From contig CANCXY010000071.1 in assembly GCA_947381875.1 (NCBI GenBank), positions 1 through 13,345 on the forward strand: a DNA stretch of 13,345 bases, given 5' to 3'. Below, piece by piece: positions 1 through 6,382 of the stretch. The stretch comes from an uncultured Clostridia bacterium (lineage in GTDB: Bacteria; Bacillota; Clostridia; Oscillospirales; Ruminococcaceae). Under the pieces are notes generated by a model that was not told the origin of the DNA, did no database searches, and worked only from the letters and a program-made list of their open reading frames with translations. Within the stretch, counting starts at the first letter, position 1. Every line of letters begins with the position of its first letter. A program made the translations under genes and the position numbers.

Positions 1-407
1 TCCAGCTTTATGTGCGCTGTCAGCAGGGAACAGAGGAATTTGCACTGATCCGCAGCGGGAAGCTGAAATGCCATCATTGCGGCGCTGTCCTTCCCAGGAA
101 AGAAGGGCTGATGGAGTGTGAATGCGGGTTTCAATATACATTCCCGGAGTATAGCAGCAGCTTCAACAGCCATCATATGCCGGGCGGGAACGCGACGCAT
201 ATTTTTTCGGAGTTTGTAAAAAAATGGCCGGGCGCCCGGACAGATTCCGCAAAAATGAACCTGATCGACTGAATGGTCCATCAATGCCACATCAGTATGG
301 CTTCTGGCTTACCGTTGAGGTCCGTATTGAAAAATCTGATCGATGCGCCGCAGAAAACGGCTGAGAAACTCGTCCTTGAACTTGCGTATGACAATACAGG
401 GATATAA
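1..407 (+). pseudogene. 3' end of zinc-ribbon protein gene interrupted by in-frame TGA
   Basis: The reading frame is open from the left edge and stops at TGA 270-272. It then continues in the same frame from ATG 273 to TAA 405-407 with protein-like sequence. Before the stop there is a four-cysteine zinc-ribbon pattern (KCHHCG, then ECECGF). After it come an aromatic-rich linker and a segment ending KMNLID. The continuation (MVHQCHISMASGLPLRSV, then a Leu-rich helix ending LELAYDNTGI) reads as the natural C-terminus, and I recall similar C-termini (LIDxLIHxCH, then SGxxxRxV and a hydrophobic helix) in uncharacterised clostridial proteins. The simplest reading is a nonsense mutation, for example Trp TGG to TGA. 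Other genes in the window end in TGA and use TGG for Trp, so the genetic code is standard. The 5' part lies outside the window and the function is unknown; zinc and nucleic-acid binding are only inferred. Confidence 0.6.
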
Positions 408-413
408 GAAACA

Positions 414-468
414 GGGCTGCCGCGCAAAAACACGCGGCGGCCCAACTTTATTTTTGTTTTTCTCTTGC
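414..468 (+). terminator. Intrinsic terminator after the zinc-ribbon gene
   Basis: An 11-bp stem (GGGCTGCCGCG 414-424 with CGCGGCGGCCC 433-443, one G-U pair) with an 8-nt A-rich loop is followed by a T-rich tract from about 448. It begins 7 nt after the TAA at 405-407, that is, after the extended frame rather than after the internal TGA. Confidence 0.85.
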
Positions 469-497
469 AAAATGCACCGGGAGTGTGCATAATAATC

Positions 498-545
498 ATA
501 GAGGCTCCCCTCCGCCCGTATTGGTGGGGGTGGTAAAGCCTCTAT
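498..545. repeat. Imperfect long hairpin upstream of the marR promoter
   Basis: Perfect 9-bp arms ATAGAGGCT (498-506) and AGCCTCTAT (537-545) enclose a C-rich then G-rich interior that can extend the stem imperfectly. There is no T-tract on either side, so it is not an obvious terminator. It lies upstream of the -35 element and so would not be in the marR transcript. It could be a protein site or a fossil repeat; the role is unknown. Confidence 0.5.
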
Positions 546-605
546 CTTTCATGATGCTCTGTCCCCTTTGTTGAGCTGTCATTCCCATAATTTTCAAAAA
601 CCCCC

Positions 606-633
606 TTGACAATGGGGATTTTTTTGCTATAAT
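606..633 (+). promoter_or_regulatory. Housekeeping promoter of the marR-ABC-ABC operon
   Basis: A perfect -35 TTGACA (606-611) and a perfect -10 TATAAT (628-633) are separated by 16 bp. The start point should lie near 640. This predicts a strong promoter that needs repression, which matches the palindrome sitting immediately downstream. Confidence 0.85.
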
Positions 634-635
634 TG

Positions 636-650
636 ATTAAGCGGCTTAAT
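636..650. promoter_or_regulatory. Palindromic operator at the transcription start
   Basis: ATTAAGC-G-GCTTAAT is a perfect 7-bp dyad around one central base, placed directly after the -10 and covering the likely +1. MarR-family proteins bind such short AT-rich palindromes as dimers and usually repress their own operons. Binding here by the adjacent MarR protein is inferred. Confidence 0.7.
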
Positions 651-708
651 AGTTTCATGCAATAACCATTAACCAGCCTAACAAATCTGTGTGAGGGGAG
701 GCAGAGCA

Positions 709-1260
709 ATGCAGGAAATGCAGGCGGATATCTCACGCCTGTTCCGGGAGATGGACCGCATGCGCAAAGCGTGGCAGAATGTTACGCCGTGCGATACGCT
801 CAGCAAATCGCAGTTTGGCACCCTGATGGCCATCGCGCACCCCAACGAGATATGCGGCCCGCCGTTTGGGGAGGAAACGCCGCCGCAAAGCCCCTCGGAT
901 GCGGTGCGCCTGACCGACCTTGCACACGCCATGCACCAGAGCCTGCCCGCGCTCAGCCAGCGCGTCAGCGCGTTGGAGGCGATGGGCTATGTGGAGCGCG
1001 TGCCCGACCCCGCCGACCGCCGCGTCACGGGTGTGCGCATTACGCTCAACGGCCTGCGTGTGATGGAGAGCGCCCACAGGCGGTTTCATGGCATGCTGTC
1101 GCGCGCCATCGAAAGCCTGGGGCAGGACGACCTGCGCACGCTTTTACGGCTGCTCGCCCGGCTGACCGAAGGGCTGGAAGCCGCTGCCGCCGACCCCGAC
1201 GGCACAAAACCACTGACAGGGAATGCCAAAAAACCAACAGGGAGTGAGAACGACACATGA
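709..1260 (+). CDS. MarR-family transcriptional repressor
   Basis: A 183-residue winged-helix regulator, likely a ligand-releasable repressor of the exporter genes that follow. The HTH and wing are at residues about 68-120: LTDLAHAMHQSLPALSQRVS forms the helix-turn-helix, and DPADRR (100-105) is the characteristic MarR wing with its conserved Asp and Arg. The flanking helices (about 1-45 and 118-158) would form the dimer interface. A Pro-rich stretch at about 45-66 makes the segment before the HTH longer than usual, and the tail after 160 is polar and probably disordered. ATG 709 is preferred over the in-frame GTG at 691 because AGGGGAGG (694-701) sits 7 nt before it. The stop overlaps the next start as ATGA, so translation is coupled. 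The operator at 636-650 suggests autoregulation. The inducer is not predictable. Confidence 0.9.
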   Translation: MQEMQADISRLFREMDRMRKAWQNVTPCDTLSKSQFGTLMAIAHPNEICGPPFGEETPPQSPSDAVRLTDLAHAMHQSLPALSQRVSALEAMGYVERVPDPADRRVTGVRITLNGLRVMESAHRRFHGMLSRAIESLGQDDLRTLLRLLARLTEGLEAAAADPDGTKPLTGNAKKPTGSENDT

Positions 1261-3503
1261 TGCGTTTGAAACGCTATCTGAAACCGTACCTCGGCTTCGC
1301 CGCCGCGATGCTGGTCCTGATGTTCTGCCAGGCTATGGTGGACCTGAACCTGCCCAATGTGATGAGCAATATCGTCAATATCGGCATCCAGCAGGGCGGT
1401 ATCACAGAGGCCGCGCCACAGGCCATTTCCGCTGACGGCCTGCGGCTGATGTCCGCCTTTATGAACGAAGCGGACCGCGCGCAAGTAGAGGAGGCATACC
1501 AGCCCGCGAACGCGGACGCGATGGGCGCGGACGAGTGGGCGCGCTTCCAGAAAGACTGGCCGAACGCGGCCCAGATGGAGACATACCGCCGCGACCCCTC
1601 GCTGGACGCCGACGCGCTGTCCGCGCTGGACGACGTGTTTGGCCGCGCCTCCTATGCCATGACAAGCCTGATGAGCAGCATGGCCCAGTCGGGCGCGTTT
1701 GGCAGTATCGACGCCGCCGACACGGAAACGCGCTCGATGGATATGTCTCAACTGTCGGAGCTGCTGCCGGTGCTGGCACAGCTCCCGCAGGAACTGGTGC
1801 AAAAATCCATTGAGGACGCCGCCGCTACGCCTGAAATGATGCGCGGGCAGACGGGCGTCGTATTTACCAAAGGCTTTTATATGCAGCTTGGCGCGGATAC
1901 CGACGCCATGCAGACCCGGTATATCCTTTCGGCGGGCGGCAAAATGCTTCTGCTTACGCTGCTTTTGATGCTGTGCGCCATTTCCGTCAGCTTCTGCGGC
2001 AGCCGGATGGGCGCGGGCATTGGGCGCGATCTGCGGCGCGATATCTTCGCCAAAGTCACCAGCTACACCAACAACGAATTCGACCGCTTCGGCACCGCCA
2101 GCCTGATCACGCGCAGTACCAACGACGTACAGCAGATTCAGGGCTTCGCGACCATGGGGCTGCGTACCATGTGCTATGCGCCGATCATTGGCATTGGCGG
2201 CACGATCATGGCCCTGCGCAAGAGCAGCGGCATGGCGTGGGTCATTGCGCTGGCTGTCGTGCTGATCCTGTGCCTGATTGCCACGGTGGGCGCGCTGCTG
2301 ATGCCAAAATTCAACCTCATGCAGAAGTTAGTGGACAAGCTGAACCTCGTCAGCCGCGAAAACCTCTCCGGCATGATGGTGATTCGCGCCTTTGCTACGC
2401 AGAAATTTGAGGAGGAACGCTTCGACAAGGCCAACCGCGACCTCGCCGATGTCAACCTGTTTGGTTCCCGCACGATGGCGACGATGTTCCCCGTGATGTC
2501 CCTTATCATGAACGGCGTGTCGCTGCTGATTGTCTGGGTGGGCGGGCACCAGATCGCCGGCGCCGCCATGCAGGTGGGCGATCTGATGGCGTTTATCCAA
2601 TATACCATGCAGATCATCATGAGCTTTTTGATGATCAGCATGATGTTCGTGATGGTGCCACGCGCCGCCGTATCCGCGACCCGTATCGCCGAGGTATTGG
2701 AGAGCGAGAGCAGCGTGCGCGACGACGCGAAGCCCCGCGCGCTGCAAAGCCCCGTACAGGGCATCATCGGCTTTCATGACGTGTCGTTCCGCTACGCGGG
2801 CGCGGATGAAAACGTCCTGCAACACGTCACCTTCACAGCCCAGCCAGGGCAGACGACGGCCTTTATCGGCTCCACCGGCAGCGGCAAATCGACGCTGCTC
2901 AACCTCATCCCGCGCTTTTATGATGTCACGGGCGGCAGCGTTACGCTGGACGGCGTGGATATCCGCAAGCTGCCGCAGAAGGCGCTGCGCGATGTGATCG
3001 GCTATGTGCCGCAGAAGGGCGTGCTGTTCACTGGCGATATCGCCTCGAACCTGCGCTACGGCGGCGAGGAGGCTACGGACGCCGACCTGCGCGACGCCGC
3101 CGAGACGGCCCAGGCGACGGAGTTTATCGACACGCTGCCGGACGGCTTCGCCACCGAAATCAGCCAGGGTGGCACGAACGTTTCGGGCGGCCAGCGGCAG
3201 CGCCTCGCCATTGCCCGCGCGCTTGTGAAAAAAGCCCCCATCTACCTGTTTGACGACAGCTTCTCCGCGCTCGATTTCAAGACGGACGCGGCTCTGCGCG
3301 CCGCCCTGAAGCAAAAGACAAGCGGCGCGACGGTGCTAATCGTGGCCCAGCGCGTCTCCACCATCATGCACGCCGACCAGATCGTTGTGCTGGATGAAGG
3401 GCGCGTGGCGGGTATTGGCACCCACAAAGAACTGCTGAAGACCTGCACGACATATCGCGAGATTGCGCAGAGCCAGCTTTCAAAGGAGGAATTGGCCTCA
3501 TGA
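1257..3503 (+). CDS. ABC exporter half-transporter, degenerate ATPase-site subunit
   Basis: A 748-residue fused permease-ATPase. Six membrane segments are visible (about 11-30, 228-248, 300-320, 327-349, 407-430, 440-465). Between the first and second lies an acidic, Met-containing insert of roughly 170 residues, far longer than the usual short loop and probably extracellular. The nucleotide-binding domain has Walker A GSTGSGKS (538-545), Q-loop Gln586 and signature VSGGQ (642-646). Walker B IYLFDD puts Asp667 where the catalytic Glu belongs, and AQR puts Gln698 in place of the switch His. This is the known pattern of the degenerate subunit in heterodimeric exporters such as TM287/288, LmrCD and BmrCD. 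Its intact signature would complete the active site of the partner encoded next. It overlaps marR by ATGA, with GGAGTGAG upstream. Multidrug or peptide export is likely; the substrate is unknown. Confidence 0.93.
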   Translation: MMRLKRYLKPYLGFAAAMLVLMFCQAMVDLNLPNVMSNIVNIGIQQGGITEAAPQAISADGLRLMSAFMNEADRAQVEEAYQPANADAMGADEWARFQKDWPNAAQMETYRRDPSLDADALSALDDVFGRASYAMTSLMSSMAQSGAFGSIDAADTETRSMDMSQLSELLPVLAQLPQELVQKSIEDAAATPEMMRGQTGVVFTKGFYMQLGADTDAMQTRYILSAGGKMLLLTLLLMLCAISVSFCGSRMGAGIGRDLRRDIFAKVTSYTNNEFDRFGTASLITRSTNDVQQIQGFATMGLRTMCYAPIIGIGGTIMALRKSSGMAWVIALAVVLILCLIATVGALLMPKFNLMQKLVDKLNLVSRENLSGMMVIRAFATQKFEEERFDKANRDLADVNLFGSRTMATMFPVMSLIMNGVSLLIVWVGGHQIAGAAMQVGDLMAFIQYTMQIIMSFLMISMMFVMVPRAAVSATRIAEVLESESSVRDDAKPRALQSPVQGIIGFHDVSFRYAGADENVLQHVTFTAQPGQTTAFIGSTGSGKSTLLNLIPRFYDVTGGSVTLDGVDIRKLPQKALRDVIGYVPQKGVLFTGDIASNLRYGGEEATDADLRDAAETAQATEFIDTLPDGFATEISQGGTNVSGGQRQRLAIARALVKKAPIYLFDDSFSALDFKTDAALRAALKQKTSGATVLIVAQRVSTIMHADQIVVLDEGRVAGIGTHKELLKTCTTYREIAQSQLSKEELAS

Positions 3504-5344
3504 GTGAAAAGCAAAACAAAGCCCCCCGCCCCCCGCGCCACGGTCCGCGCGGCATGATGGCCGGGGAAAAGGCCAAGGATTTCAAGGGCACCATGCGCAA
3601 GCTGCTTGTATATCTGGGTCGTTTCCTGCCTGCCATTATCGCGGTAATCCTGCTCTCCATCGCCTCCACCATCTTTTCGATTGTCGGGCCGAAGATCCTC
3701 GGCAACGCGACGACGGAGCTGTTCAACGGCGTCGTTGCGCAGCTCACGGGCACAGGCGGCATCAACTTTGAGGCCATTGGGCGCATCCTGCTGTTCCTGG
3801 CCGCCATCTACGGCGTTTCGGCGCTGTTCTCGCTCATACAAGGGCTTTTGATGGCGAAAATCTCTACGCAGATCAGCTACAGCATGCGGCGCGACATCAG
3901 CCAGAAGATCAACAGGATGCCGCTGGCCTATTTCGACCGCGTGCCGAATGGCGAGGTGCTGAGCCGCATCACCAACGACGTGGACACGGTGACGCAGACG
4001 CTCAACCAAAGCATGACGCAGATCGTTTCCAGCGTGACGCAGTTTATCGGCGTGCTGGTGATGATGCTCACCATCAGCCCGCTGATGACACTGGTGGCGC
4101 TGTGCATCCTGCCGCTGGGGCTGTTCATCGTCAGCGCCGTGGTGAAGCGCAGCCAGCCGCTGTTCCAGAAACAGCAGGCATACCTGGGCAACGCGAACGG
4201 CCACATTGAGGAGATGTACGGCGGCCATTTGGTGGTGACGGCGTTCAACGGCGAGGAAAAGAGCATTGAGACGTTCAACGACATCAACGAAAAACTATAT
4301 AATTCCGGCTGGAAAAGCCAGTTTTTCTCCAGCCTGATGATGCCGCTGATGAACTTTGCGGGGAATCTGGGCTATGTGGGCATCTGTATCCTGGGCGGGT
4401 TCCTCTCCCTGCGCGGCTCCATCACGGTGGGCGATATCCAGGCATTTATCCAGTATGTGCGCAGTTTCACACAGCCCATCCAGCAGATCGCCAATATCTC
4501 GAACGTCCTTCAGCAGACCGCTGCGGCGGCGGAGCGCGTTTTTGAATTTTTAGACGAAGCCGAGGAGACGCCCGATCCGGCCTCCCCGCTCTCCGCCGAC
4601 CTCATCCACGGCGAGGTGACGTTTGCGCATGTGCATTTCGGCTATGTGCCGGAAAAGACGATCATCCACGATTTTTCGGCCATTATCAAGCCGGGCCAGA
4701 AGGTGGCGATCGTAGGACCCACGGGCGCGGGCAAAACAACAATGGTAAAGCTGCTGATGCGCTTTTACGACGTGAGCGAGGGCGCGATTGTGCTGGACGG
4801 CTACGACCTGCGCCAGTTTGCCCGAAATGACCTGCGCGATATGTTCGGCATGGTGCTGCAGGACACATGGCTGTATAACGGCACCATCCGGGAGAATATC
4901 CGCTATGGCCGCCTGAACGCGACGGACGAAGATGTGCTTGCGGCGGCCAAAGCGGCGCAGGTGGATCACTTTGTGCGCACGCTGCCGCAGGGGTACGACA
5001 CGGTGCTGAACGAGGAAGCGAGCAATATCAGCCAGGGGCAGAAGCAGCTCCTTACCATCGCGCGCACCATTGTTTCCGAGCCGCGCATCCTCATTTTTGA
5101 CGAGGCGACATCCAGCGTCGATACACGCACCGAGGTGGCCATCCAGAAAGCCATGGACGAGCTGATGCAGGGCCGCACGAGCTTTATCATCGCGCACCGG
5201 CTCTCCACCATCCGCGACGCGGATCTGATTCTTGTCATGCGCGACGGGGATATTGTGGAGACAGGCAACCATGAAGAACTGCTGGCGCGGGGCGGGTTCT
5301 ATGCGGAGCTGTACCAGAGCCAGTTTGCGGGCGCGGCAGGGTGA
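3500..5344 (+). CDS. ABC exporter half-transporter, catalytic-site subunit
   Basis: A 614-residue fused permease-ATPase and partner of the preceding gene, which it overlaps by ATGA. AAAGGAGG (3482-3489) lies 10 nt before ATG 3500. A basic, Pro-rich N-terminus is followed by six membrane segments (about 38-64, 94-118, 168-190, 194-215, 278-305 and 309-335). The ATPase domain has Walker A GPTGAGKT (406-413), Q-loop Gln454, Walker B ILIFDE with catalytic Glu535, and switch His566. Its signature is SQGQ (511-514) instead of SGGQ, the reciprocal defect to its partner. One composite site is therefore predicted to hydrolyse ATP and the other mainly to bind it. The TM1-TM2 loop is of ordinary length here, unlike in the partner. 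Function: heterodimeric efflux at the cytoplasmic membrane, controlled with marR. Confidence 0.93.
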   Translation: MSEKQNKAPRPPRHGPRGMMAGEKAKDFKGTMRKLLVYLGRFLPAIIAVILLSIASTIFSIVGPKILGNATTELFNGVVAQLTGTGGINFEAIGRILLFLAAIYGVSALFSLIQGLLMAKISTQISYSMRRDISQKINRMPLAYFDRVPNGEVLSRITNDVDTVTQTLNQSMTQIVSSVTQFIGVLVMMLTISPLMTLVALCILPLGLFIVSAVVKRSQPLFQKQQAYLGNANGHIEEMYGGHLVVTAFNGEEKSIETFNDINEKLYNSGWKSQFFSSLMMPLMNFAGNLGYVGICILGGFLSLRGSITVGDIQAFIQYVRSFTQPIQQIANISNVLQQTAAAAERVFEFLDEAEETPDPASPLSADLIHGEVTFAHVHFGYVPEKTIIHDFSAIIKPGQKVAIVGPTGAGKTTMVKLLMRFYDVSEGAIVLDGYDLRQFARNDLRDMFGMVLQDTWLYNGTIRENIRYGRLNATDEDVLAAAKAAQVDHFVRTLPQGYDTVLNEEASNISQGQKQLLTIARTIVSEPRILIFDEATSSVDTRTEVAIQKAMDELMQGRTSFIIAHRLSTIRDADLILVMRDGDIVETGNHEELLARGGFYAELYQSQFAGAAG

Positions 5345-5395
5345 CGCGCGGGCTGCGATTTGATTTTTCCGGTTTAGAGTATTTAGAATAGGACA

Positions 5396-5438
5396 AAGCG
5401 GCCGCAGGTTCCGGGGGTTCCGGGGGCTGCGGCCGCTT
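5396..5438. repeat. 12-bp perfect inverted repeat after the ABC operon
   Basis: AAGCGGCCGCAG (5396-5407) pairs perfectly with CTGCGGCCGCTT (5427-5438). The 19-nt loop is made of two near-identical TTCCGGGGG units. It starts 51 nt after the ABC stop and may end or stabilise the operon mRNA, but no T-tract follows on the plus strand and only a weak one on the minus strand. Confidence 0.5.
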
Positions 5439-5462
5439 GTGGTGAAAAATATGGGCGGGGGG

Positions 5463-5491
5463 TTGACATCCACACAGATTTATTATATAAT
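5463..5491 (+). promoter_or_regulatory. Consensus promoter of an intergenic transcript
   Basis: TTGACA (5463-5468), a 17-bp spacer and TATAAT (5486-5491) form an ideal housekeeping promoter. The predicted start is near 5498. No convincing conserved plus-strand protein follows; the transcript would run to the terminator at 5781-5824. Confidence 0.85.
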
Positions 5492-5566
5492 ACAGTCAGA
5501 AGGACGGCACCAGCAACATGCCGTTGCACGAATCAGGCTTGAACTGTTCGCCCAGTTCAGGCCCTT

Positions 5567-5659
5567 TTAATATGCCAACGGCGAAAAGTACAAGGCAAAA
5601 GCGAAAAGAAACAAGATACAAACTAAAATGCGAAATGCCTTTGCCAACTTTCTCCGCAT
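5567..5659 (-). CDS. Possible 30-residue single-span membrane peptide
   Basis: The minus-strand ATG at 5659 has AAGGGGG (5667-5673) 7 nt upstream, a reasonable ribosome site. The peptide begins MRRKLAKAFR, a basic head, then about 18 strongly hydrophobic residues (ILVCILFLFAFALYF) and a short tail SPLAY. That is the shape of a type I toxin or other small membrane peptide. The frame is also open upstream to 5755. No convincing minus-strand promoter is visible between it and the bidirectional terminator at 5776-5824. The overlapping alternative minus-strand frame (5496-5777) also encodes a hydrophobic stretch, so a frameshifted old gene is another reading. Function unknown; low confidence that it is expressed. 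Confidence 0.35.
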   Translation of the reverse strand: MRRKLAKAFRILVCILFLFAFALYFSPLAY

Positions 5660-5775
5660 CGCGACACCCCCTTCCCATTTGGACTTTCGCTGATCCGCCT
5701 TTTGGGGTGGTGCCGCCTCCTGATTGCCCTTCCAGCACGTCATAAACCATTGCATCTGTCAAACCAAAATTCGAC

Positions 5776-5824
5776 AAAAACAGCCGCAGACGCCGGGGTA
5801 TCCGGGCGCTGCGGCTGTTTTTTT
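5776..5824. terminator. Bidirectional intrinsic terminator
   Basis: CAGCCGCAG (5781-5789) pairs with CTGCGGCTG (5809-5817), with an inner CGCC/GGCG helix. Seven T follow on the plus strand (5818-5824), and five A precede (5776-5780), giving a T-run on the minus strand as well. It closes the transcript from 5498 and insulates the csrA upstream region. Confidence 0.9.
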
Positions 5825-5908
5825 ATGTCGCGATTTTACGTTTTTCGTGTAGGAGATACAGCTAAAGCATATCGTTAAATTTTTATCTTTTGGATTTTTA
5901 CAAAAAAG

Positions 5909-5943
5909 TCCGAAAAATGCCCCAAAAATTCCACTTTTTCGGA
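5909..5943. repeat. Inverted repeat TCCGAAAAA/TTTTTCGGA, adjoining a partial palindrome copy
   Basis: Perfect 9-bp arms at 5909-5917 and 5935-5943. The bases immediately before, TTTACAAAAAAGT (5897-5909), equal the left half of the 30-bp palindromes found at 6089 and 6247, so this may be a decayed third copy. Confidence 0.5.
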
Positions 5944-5985
5944 TTTCTTGTGAAATTGCACAAAAGCCCATAAACCCAAGCAGAC

Positions 5986-6093
5986 AGCCAAAATTCGGCA
6001 TTTAGGGGAAAACGGGACGCAACAACAAAACGGCGTTATTTCTTATGCAAAAAAGCCTGCAAATGCAGACCAGTAGCCAAAATTCTGGATTTA
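5986..6093 (+). repeat. Pair of imperfect direct repeats
   Basis: Two units share GCAGAC, then AGCCAAAATTC, then three bases and ATTTA. The first AGCCAAAATTC is at 5986-5996 with ATTTA at 6000-6004; the second is at 6075-6085 with ATTTA at 6089-6093, where it runs into the left palindrome. They are 89 bp apart. A further CCAAAATTC lies at 5764-5772. Confidence 0.5.
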
Positions 6094-6120
6094 CAAAAAA
6101 GTATACTTTTTTGTAAATTT
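6087..6120. repeat. Left 34-bp inverted repeat with a 30-bp perfect palindrome
   Basis: Positions 6089-6118 form a perfect 30-bp palindrome: ATTTAC, six A, GTATAC at the centre, six T, GTAAAT. The flanks GG (6087-6088) and TT (6119-6120) match the other copy only in inverted orientation, so the pair is a 34-bp inverted repeat. Confidence 0.85.
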
Positions 6121-6137
6121 AGAAGCCCCAAAAATTT

Positions 6138-6178
6138 TTGAAAAAAGCCGTTAAGTTTCCGTTATATCGCCCGAATAT
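6138..6178 (+). promoter_or_regulatory. Candidate csrA promoter between the inverted repeats
   Basis: TTGAAA (6138-6143) and TTATAT (6162-6167) are 18 bp apart and could serve the housekeeping sigma factor. Overlapping them, TAAG (6152-6155), 15 bp and CCGAATAT (6171-6178) resemble the flagellar sigma-D/28 pattern TAAA-N15-GCCGATAT. Both are imperfect. Either would transcribe through the right palindrome into csrA. Confidence 0.35.
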
Positions 6179-6244
6179 GGAGTGTGAAAGGGCAAGGGAA
6201 TACAGCACATTGCACAAAGAAAATTTGTGAAAGTTGCACAGAGG

Positions 6245-6278
6245 AAATTTACAAAAAAGTATACTTTTTTGTAAATCC
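6245..6278. repeat. Right 34-bp inverted repeat with a 30-bp perfect palindrome
   Basis: The palindrome at 6247-6276 is identical to the one at 6089-6118. The flanks AA and CC are the reverse complement of the left copy's. Copy-to-copy distance is 158 bp, about 15 helical turns, and 124 bp lie between the 34-bp units. Confidence 0.85.
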
Positions 6279-6382
6279 TGCCCAAAGATGCCCAAACATT
6301 ACGCACAAAGCCCGAAGGGAGCGCCGCGCACACAGACGCCACAACAGGCCGCTTCCCCCCGCATGCGAAAGGAGTTGCAGAG

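Larger units (their letters stand above)
5498..5824 (+). ncRNA. Candidate structured small RNA, about 327 nt
   Basis: The unit is defined by the promoter at 5463-5491 and the terminator at 5781-5824. Its 5' end can close with a distant segment: CGGCACCA (5505-5512) pairs with TGGTGCCG (5708-5715), extended by GGA/TCC across a 2-nt bulge. Inside is an 11-bp hairpin (5536-5546 with 5553-5563, loop TTCGCC), and further pairings are possible (for example 5580-5588 with 5684-5691). A 75-codon frame from ATG 5518 exists but its Pro/Ser-rich sequence is not protein-like, and its nearest ribosome-site match is about 13 nt away. I do not recognise it as tmRNA, RNase P RNA, SRP RNA or 6S RNA. It is antisense to the small membrane-peptide frame at 5567-5659. 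Confidence 0.45.
5826..6382. other. AT-rich regulatory spacer upstream of csrA
   Basis: About 557 bases with no convincing coding frame; the 80-codon minus-strand frame here is low-complexity and lacks a ribosome site. It is notably AT-rich compared with its neighbours and densely filled with short repeats and dyads. These include TTGTGAAATTGCACAA (5948-5963) and TTGTGAAAGTTGCACA (6225-6240), CACAAA-gaaaa-TTTGTG (6213-6229), a repeated AGCCAAAATTC (5986-5996, 6075-6085), and the large palindromes listed separately. It looks like a multi-input control region for csrA and perhaps flagellin. Confidence 0.6.

Noticed and set aside
270..407. TGA as selenocysteine or a genome-wide recoded TGA
   Set aside because: I see no convincing SECIS-like hairpin just after the TGA, and other genes here end in TGA while using TGG for Trp, so a simple nonsense mutation is favoured.
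2328..4228. Two 328-codon minus-strand frames opposite the ABC genes
   Set aside because: His/Ala/Arg-rich shadow translations of GC-rich genes, with no ribosome sites and interrupted relative to any domain.
5518..5745. 75-codon plus-strand protein in the small-RNA unit
   Set aside because: Pro/Ser-rich, no recognisable fold, and the nearest ribosome-site match is about 13 nt from the ATG; RNA function is more likely.
5498..5824. CsrB-like RNA that titrates CsrA
   Set aside because: The transcript contains only a couple of GGA motifs and no repeated GGA hairpins, so it does not look like a CsrA sponge despite lying near csrA.
5759..6001. 80-codon minus-strand Cys/Phe-rich frame
   Set aside because: It reads through a bidirectional terminator and AT-rich repeats, has no ribosome site, and looks like chance translation.
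6087..6278. Palindromes as ordinary terminators, or the whole as a CRISPR array
   Set aside because: Only two full repeat copies exist and no spacer series, so it is not CRISPR. The stem is A/T only with its T-run inside the stem, so it is a poor intrinsic terminator.
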